Assembly (NCBI GenBank): GCA_020831465.1
Contig: JAFIGI010000038.1
Location: 1-44,069 of the forward strand
Direction: 5' to 3'
DNA from: Chlamydiales bacterium
Lineage (GTDB): Bacteria; Chlamydiota; Chlamydiia; Chlamydiales; JAAKFR01
DNA length: 44,069 nt
Shown here in pieces: positions 39,800 through 44,069 of this stretch. Below the pieces are notes generated by a model, which was not told where the DNA came from, did not search any database, and was given only the letters and a program-made list of their open reading frames with translations. Position 1 is the first letter of the stretch. The number at the start of each line of letters is the position of its first letter. The position numbers and the translations under genes were made by a program.

Positions 39800-41623
39800 T
39801 TAGGTAGAAACAATCTCAAGTCTATCCTCCTCTTTAATCTCTTCATTCAAAGATTGTAATGACCAAAAGTGATGATAGCGCCCTCCCAATTTGATTAAAT
39901 TGGCATGCGTTCCCTTTTCTATGATCTTACCATTTTCGAGTAAAATGATTTGGTCAGCCATATTGATTGTCGCTAGACGGTGGGCGACAACTAACATCGT
40001 CGTTTTTCCCCTTAGTTTTTCTAAGGCTTCCTGAATGATCTGCTCAGATAAGCTATCGAGGCTGCTCGTTGCTTCATCCAGAACCAAAATCTCAGGCTTG
40101 CGGATTAGCGCACGAGCTAATGAAATCCGTTGCCGCTCGCCTCCGGAAAGCCTATATCCCTTTTCTCCAACAATAGTTTGATAGCCATAGGGCAGATTTT
40201 CAATAAATCCGTGGGCGCCGGCTAATTTCGCAGCTTCGATTATCTCATCAAGCCCCGCATCCGGGTTGCCAAAACGGATGTTTGCTTCGATCGAATCGTG
40301 AAACAGATAGACATCTTGGCTCACAACGCCGAATTTTTCACGCCAAGAGGAAAGGCTTAAAGAGTCAATCGGTACTCCATCGAGGGTTATTTTTCCTTCA
40401 GTCGGTTCATAGAGCCTGAGCAACAGATCAAGAATCGTTGACTTTCCGCCTCCAGAAGAACCGACAAAAGCAATGACTTTTCCTCTGGGAATTGTCAAAG
40501 AGATATCGGATACGGCGCATGTCTGCTTTTCAGGATACTTTAGAGAAACGCGCTCGAATTCGATTTGATTCTTAAAAAGAGCTTCGGGCTTTTCACTAAA
40601 ATCCAAAAATTCTTTGCCCTGATCGAAAAGAATCTCTTTCATCCGGTTGGCAGGCCCTATATTGTAAGCAACCTCTCCCGAACTATTCATCAAAACAACT
40701 AAACGCATTGCAAAGCGGTAAGTGAGTGCAAGAAATGTAATAAGGAGCGGGATCATATTCGCCCCGGTTTCCTTAAAAAACAAAAAACTTAAGCCCATTG
40801 TGATCGCTATAAGGATCACGCCGATTGCTTCATTTAGCGGCATAATTAATTGATGCGACTTATTTATCTTCATGGACGTTGAAGAGATTTTATCAAGCAT
40901 TTTACCTATTCTCTTCAAAACATATCTTTGTCGGTTAAATAGATGAACAACTCGTATTCCCGATAAATTTTGGGCAGTTTCTTGATTTAAATCCGACAAA
41001 TGCTTTGCATGTAGATTCGAAGTATGGACAACTTTCTTAAGTAAGAATTTTTGTAAGAAAGCCGAGATCCCAAAGAGCAACAAGGTAGAAACAGTAAGAG
41101 GAAGAGAGATCCAAACCATAAATGCAATGTAAGCAGCGATTATCATCAAAGAAATGACAATCCGATTCAAATTTTCGAAAATGCGCGGGAAATATGTAGG
41201 CGGGGTAGTGGCATAATGAATAAGATCTCCCAATTTATACCGATTAATTGCCCGGAATGTCAGATAAAAAATCTGATGGTATGTAATTTTTTGCGCCCGT
41301 TTTTGCACGTTTAGGGAGATCATAACCGTTGTCATTTGCCCTAAATAAGTACAGAGGCTTCGCAAAAGTTGAGCAAGTACAGCAGCGAACATGAAAAAGG
41401 CGAAAAGTTGCAATTGATTGAAATGGTCCAGCCACCCCTCCAAAAAAAAAGGAATTTCCCCACACACAAATCTTAAACTACTTAAAATAAAGGCAAAAGA
41501 AACACCTTCCAAAATAGAGGATAGAAAACTGAGGAAAAGTGTGATTCCGGTGAGGAACAAATTTTTAAGCTTATCTTCTAAAAATAAAAAAATTAAGGGA
41601 TTGGAACGCAAACGAGTTACCAT
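39800..41623 (-). CDS. ABC exporter, MsbA/PglK-type flippase
   Basis: The 607-residue half-transporter has six membrane helices (within 20-320) fused to an ATPase with Walker A FVGSSGGGKST (387-396), Q-loop VVSQDVYLFHDS, signature LSGGERQRISLARAL, Walker B ILVLDEATSSLDS and H-loop VAHRL. A homodimer would move a lipid or lipid-linked glycan across the inner membrane. In a locus with dideoxyaminosugar and glycosyltransferase genes, a PglK-like role (flipping a lipid-linked oligosaccharide) is plausible; MsbA-type lipid A export is the alternative. It is transcribed alone on the minus strand. Confidence 0.92.
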   Translation of the reverse strand: MVTRLRSNPLIFLFLEDKLKNLFLTGITLFLSFLSSILEGVSFAFILSSLRFVCGEIPFFLEGWLDHFNQLQLFAFFMFAAVLAQLLRSLCTYLGQMTTVMISLNVQKRAQKITYHQIFYLTFRAINRYKLGDLIHYATTPPTYFPRIFENLNRIVISLMIIAAYIAFMVWISLPLTVSTLLLFGISAFLQKFLLKKVVHTSNLHAKHLSDLNQETAQNLSGIRVVHLFNRQRYVLKRIGKMLDKISSTSMKINKSHQLIMPLNEAIGVILIAITMGLSFLFFKETGANMIPLLITFLALTYRFAMRLVVLMNSSGEVAYNIGPANRMKEILFDQGKEFLDFSEKPEALFKNQIEFERVSLKYPEKQTCAVSDISLTIPRGKVIAFVGSSGGGKSTILDLLLRLYEPTEGKITLDGVPIDSLSLSSWREKFGVVSQDVYLFHDSIEANIRFGNPDAGLDEIIEAAKLAGAHGFIENLPYGYQTIVGEKGYRLSGGERQRISLARALIRKPEILVLDEATSSLDSLSEQIIQEALEKLRGKTTMLVVAHRLATINMADQIILLENGKIIEKGTHANLIKLGGRYHHFWSLQSLNEEIKEEDRLEIVST

Positions 41624-41711
41624 GCGCTAAACAAATGTAGAATTTTATTGTTACCGAATGATATAGAAACCTATCTTTGTCGCCAATCTCAAGAATTATA
41701 AAGATCTATCC

Positions 41712-42758
41712 ATGCTTTTTTTCCGACAAAATAAAAAAATCCGCGAGCTCTACGAAATAAAAAATGGTTTCAAAAAGCTTTCTTGCCCCGAAATAACTCC
41801 TCTCCCGGATTGGATGCGTAGGCGCATTTCCGAAGACATTTCTACGGCTTTTACATGGGTAGAAAATCCGGATTTTCTGCCAGACCATATTCTGATCTGT
41901 CAGGTTAAAAATGGACGCATCAAATTTCGTTACAATTCTATTAAACAACTTTCCCACAAGCGTTTACATGTCGTTAAGGAGTACTTTAATTTTCTTTCTT
42001 CTAATTTTACTCTACCCGATCTCGACTTTGCAGTTTATTACGGTGATTCTCTTGAAAAAGTCCCCCCATCTATTTCTCTTCCCACTTTTACATTCGCAAA
42101 AAAAGAAAAATCAAAAGGCCCTATTTTGATTCCCGATTTCGAAATGCTTATGGGGTACGACACATTCGTTCAGAAACTTGACGATTATATCAAAAATACT
42201 CCCTGGAGAAAAAAGCAAAATCGTTCCTTCTGGAGAGGCGCATCGACAGGCGGATTTTTAAATAGATCAAACTATCTCACTATCCCTAGAATCAAGCTCG
42301 CTACAATCTCGCTAAAATATCCTGAATTAGTCAATGCACGCATTTCAAGCGTTGTACAAGCAACTGAAGATGTTTGGAATTTGCTTAAAACGGAGGGTCT
42401 TCTAGGTTCCTTCTCTCCTGTTTTAGAGCACTTTTACTATAAGTACTTACTTGATGTAGATGGAAACAGTTGCACTTACTCAAGGCTTTTTTGGATTCTC
42501 TATTCGAATTGCGTTCCTGTAAAACAGATCTCTCCTAATATTCAATGGTACTATTACGGACTTGAAGATATGACCAATATATGCTTTTTTAATCTTACGG
42601 AGGATTCTCTTATTTCAAAAATCCAATTTCTCGCTCAAAACGATGAGTTAGCTAAAGAAATCTCAGAGAATAGTAGCCAATTTAGTAAAAAGTACTTAAA
42701 TAATAAGTATACTACTAGCTATATTCTAGCACTTCTAGAAGCTTTAAAACAGGTTTAG
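41712..42758 (+). CDS. glycosyltransferase family 90 (CAP10/POGLUT-like)
   Basis: The 348-residue protein has the hallmarks of CAP10/KTELC-type enzymes: KNGRIKFRY near 66-74, PILIPDFEMLMGYDTF, NRSFWRGASTGGFLNRSNYL (the R-G-x-x-T/S-x-G site), HFYYKYLLDVDGNSCTYSRL (the substrate/donor block) and the following FWILYSNCVPVKQISPNIQW-YYYGL. In animals such proteins glucosylate Notch EGF repeats and in fungi build capsule; bacterial members act in LPS core synthesis. It has no signal peptide, so acts in the cytosol. Codon use looks more AT-rich than upstream genes. It forms a short unit with the gene at 42797. Confidence 0.87.
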   Translation: MLFFRQNKKIRELYEIKNGFKKLSCPEITPLPDWMRRRISEDISTAFTWVENPDFLPDHILICQVKNGRIKFRYNSIKQLSHKRLHVVKEYFNFLSSNFTLPDLDFAVYYGDSLEKVPPSISLPTFTFAKKEKSKGPILIPDFEMLMGYDTFVQKLDDYIKNTPWRKKQNRSFWRGASTGGFLNRSNYLTIPRIKLATISLKYPELVNARISSVVQATEDVWNLLKTEGLLGSFSPVLEHFYYKYLLDVDGNSCTYSRLFWILYSNCVPVKQISPNIQWYYYGLEDMTNICFFNLTEDSLISKIQFLAQNDELAKEISENSSQFSKKYLNNKYTTSYILALLEALKQV

Positions 42759-42796
42759 GAGTTTCCTCAGAGTCTATCTGAAGAAGAGGAACCCAT

Positions 42797-43969
42797 ATGG
42801 CATTAAAAATACAATCTAGAAAAATGATACGTTTTAATTCTTTAATGACTCATATGTCTAATGAACAGGGACATTATTATGATTATAATATCTGCTTTCG
42901 TAATACAATCAAAACGCTTGGCATTGCTTACAAGGGTTATGTAAATAAAAAATGTTCTATTGAAAGCCTGCCTGGAGATTGGGAAAGATCCTTAAACTGG
43001 AAAGATCAAAAAGGTGCTTTCAAGAAAATCTATCAACTTTTTAAGCATACGTTATGTTTTAGTCGCATTTTCAGAAAAAAAATACTCCCACATGAAACTC
43101 GTATTTTTTTTATTGAATCTCTAAAAATGACAGATTTCGCCGCACTTGCTCTATCCCTTTTTTTATTTTCTAAAAAAAATGACAACCTGTGGCTTCTTCT
43201 GCATCAAGAGTTAGCCAACAACTTTTTAAAGCAAAAAATTTATCATGTTTGCTTCCGATTGATCCAAAGAAAACTTTCTAAAAACTTTGTCCTATTAGCA
43301 TTCACAGAACGAATAGGCCTGTTTTTTGAGGAGAGGTTAAAGCAAGAAGTTCACATTATTCCTTTGCCGCATACAGACCCTTCTAAGAAGATCAAGAAGA
43401 AGGTTTCCAACTTTAAAACTATTTGGTGGCCCGGTGCTCCGCGCCACGAAAAAGGGCTCCTCAGTGTATTATCTTTAGCAGAGGGGCTAGCTAACATTTC
43501 GGACCAAATCTCTAACAAGCCGCATAATCTACCCCCCCATCACGACATTGGGAAAGAGCATTATGCTCAAAGATCTTCCGAGAAATGCGGAGTAGCAACT
43601 GAGGATATTCAATTATGCCTTTCTGAAGCTATAAAGCCGATGTTAACGTGTGATTCATCCAATATCCGTTTTCTCAAACCGATTCTTAGTCGTGAAGAGT
43701 ACTTATACCAACTTGAAATTAGCGATGCCATCCTACTTCCCTATGAAGCGAAAAGCTATTACTATAGAATTTCGGGGATTTTTGTAGAGGCAGTATTTGC
43801 AGGAAAATTTCCCTTAGTAGCTGAAGGAAGCTGGCTTGCTTATGAGCTTCGCAAGTATGATCTCACCGAACTTATTCTCGATTGGAAGCAACCAAATTTA
43901 CCAGTTACCATATTACAACTTCTTGATGATGTACGGCCACCAATTTTTGAAACACAAAATTGCGCTTAA
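42797..43969 (+). CDS. GT-B glycosyltransferase-like protein
   Basis: The 390-residue protein has the layout of a GT4-like enzyme but weak motifs. FIESLKMTDFAALALSLFLF and LWLLLHQELANNFLKQKIY lie in the first domain, FKTIWWPGAPRHEKGLLSVL opens the second domain, and YLYQLEISDAILLPYEAKSY-YYRISGIFVEAVFAG replaces the usual P..YEGFG..E..A.G donor loop with Y/E residues kept. A polar insert (PHNLPPHHDIGKEHYAQRSS) between strands is unusual. GAGGAA lies before the ATG. It follows the GT90 gene by 38 bases, probably in one operon. Sugar and acceptor unknown. Confidence 0.72.
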   Translation: MALKIQSRKMIRFNSLMTHMSNEQGHYYDYNICFRNTIKTLGIAYKGYVNKKCSIESLPGDWERSLNWKDQKGAFKKIYQLFKHTLCFSRIFRKKILPHETRIFFIESLKMTDFAALALSLFLFSKKNDNLWLLLHQELANNFLKQKIYHVCFRLIQRKLSKNFVLLAFTERIGLFFEERLKQEVHIIPLPHTDPSKKIKKKVSNFKTIWWPGAPRHEKGLLSVLSLAEGLANISDQISNKPHNLPPHHDIGKEHYAQRSSEKCGVATEDIQLCLSEAIKPMLTCDSSNIRFLKPILSREEYLYQLEISDAILLPYEAKSYYYRISGIFVEAVFAGKFPLVAEGSWLAYELRKYDLTELILDWKQPNLPVTILQLLDDVRPPIFETQNCA

Positions 43970-44069
43970 ATGATATTTTTGCTCGCATCGTCTCCGGGAG
44001 CTGCGTAGGGCTCCCTCGCGATGTCTTCGCATAACGTTTTTCTCTTCATGCGACACTCTTCAACCAGTT
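43966..44069 (-). CDS. possible 3' end of a minus-strand gene (partial)
   Basis: From the right edge an open frame of 33 codons reads LVEECRMKRKTLCEDI ... PYAAPGDDASKNII and stops at a TAA that overlaps the stop of the plus-strand gene. Composition is protein-like but no family can be named. The interior GGGAGC...GCTCCC inverted repeat (about 43996-44015) may instead belong to non-coding sequence. Confidence 0.3.
   Translation of the reverse strand, partial: LVEECRMKRKTLCEDIAREPYAAPGDDASKNII

Noticed and set aside
43996..44015. GGGAGC/GCTCCC hairpin as terminator of the last GT gene
   Set aside because: No T run follows on either strand, and it may lie inside a partial coding frame.

Overview
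The window looks like a chromosome segment of a Chlamydia-related ('environmental') bacterium, probably from outside the Chlamydiaceae. Two blocks have the gene order familiar from Chlamydia: SNF2/SWIM helicase - mreB - GTP-dependent PEP carboxykinase (24810 down to 18433, minus strand), and tRNA-Gly(GCC) - tig - clpP - clpX - poly(A) polymerase/CCA-adding-like gene (27437 to 31974, plus strand). Two tandem genes (12607-14316) encode short homologues of the chlamydial major outer membrane protein, with the diagnostic mature start LPVGNP after the signal peptide. The species cannot be fixed from the sequence alone. There is no rRNA, CRISPR array, phage or intact transposase.

Layout. 1-9.7 kb is mostly minus-strand accessory genes: small two-helix membrane proteins resembling inclusion membrane proteins, a TauD-type oxygenase coupled to an aldo/keto reductase, an XRE regulator, a plus-strand RasGEF (CDC25-like) domain protein that is a strong host-directed effector candidate, an MFS transporter coupled to a short acyl-CoA-dehydrogenase-like protein, a secreted cysteine/tyrosine-rich repeat protein, a 57-residue secreted peptide and a periplasmic trehalase. 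9.7-17.4 kb holds a decayed hicA-like toxin gene, an MFS/deacylase pair, the MOMP-like pair, a secreted OB-fold-like protein, and a BlaI/BlaR1-type pair whose palindromic operator recurs in front of a truncated isopenicillin-N-synthase-like oxygenase. 17.5-24.8 kb is the PEPCK/MreB/helicase block with a class II cyclic-nucleotide phosphodiesterase coupled at its end. Two genes of unusual type (a lipid-kinase/HipA-like kinase and a 198-residue unknown) sit between the helicase and tRNA-Gly/tig. 27.4-32 kb is the proteostasis block. 31.9-44 kb is a surface-glycan island: at least five glycosyltransferases (including a GT90/CAP10-type enzyme), a perosamine-synthase-like aminotransferase, a PglD/PerB-like acyltransferase, an MsbA/PglK-like ABC exporter, a small outer-membrane barrel and a DUF4143 ATPase. 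The last genes look more AT-rich than the rest.

Structure beyond genes. A palindromic MITE-like element occurs as one full copy (17274-17438) and two half copies (97-182, 4205-4263). One half copy supplies the last codons and stop of the MFS gene; the full copy and the other half each abut a truncated reading frame. A different 144-bp inverted-repeat element lies just upstream of the MOMP-like pair. Many genes overlap by 4 bp (ATGA) and several convergent pairs overlap at their 3' ends.

How the genes may work together (inference): the island would make and export an N-acylated dideoxysugar glycan, which is unusual because Chlamydiaceae LPS has no O-antigen. The RasGEF and kinase proteins are candidates for secretion into the host. 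The BlaI/BlaR1-like pair appears to be left with an inactivated target gene.
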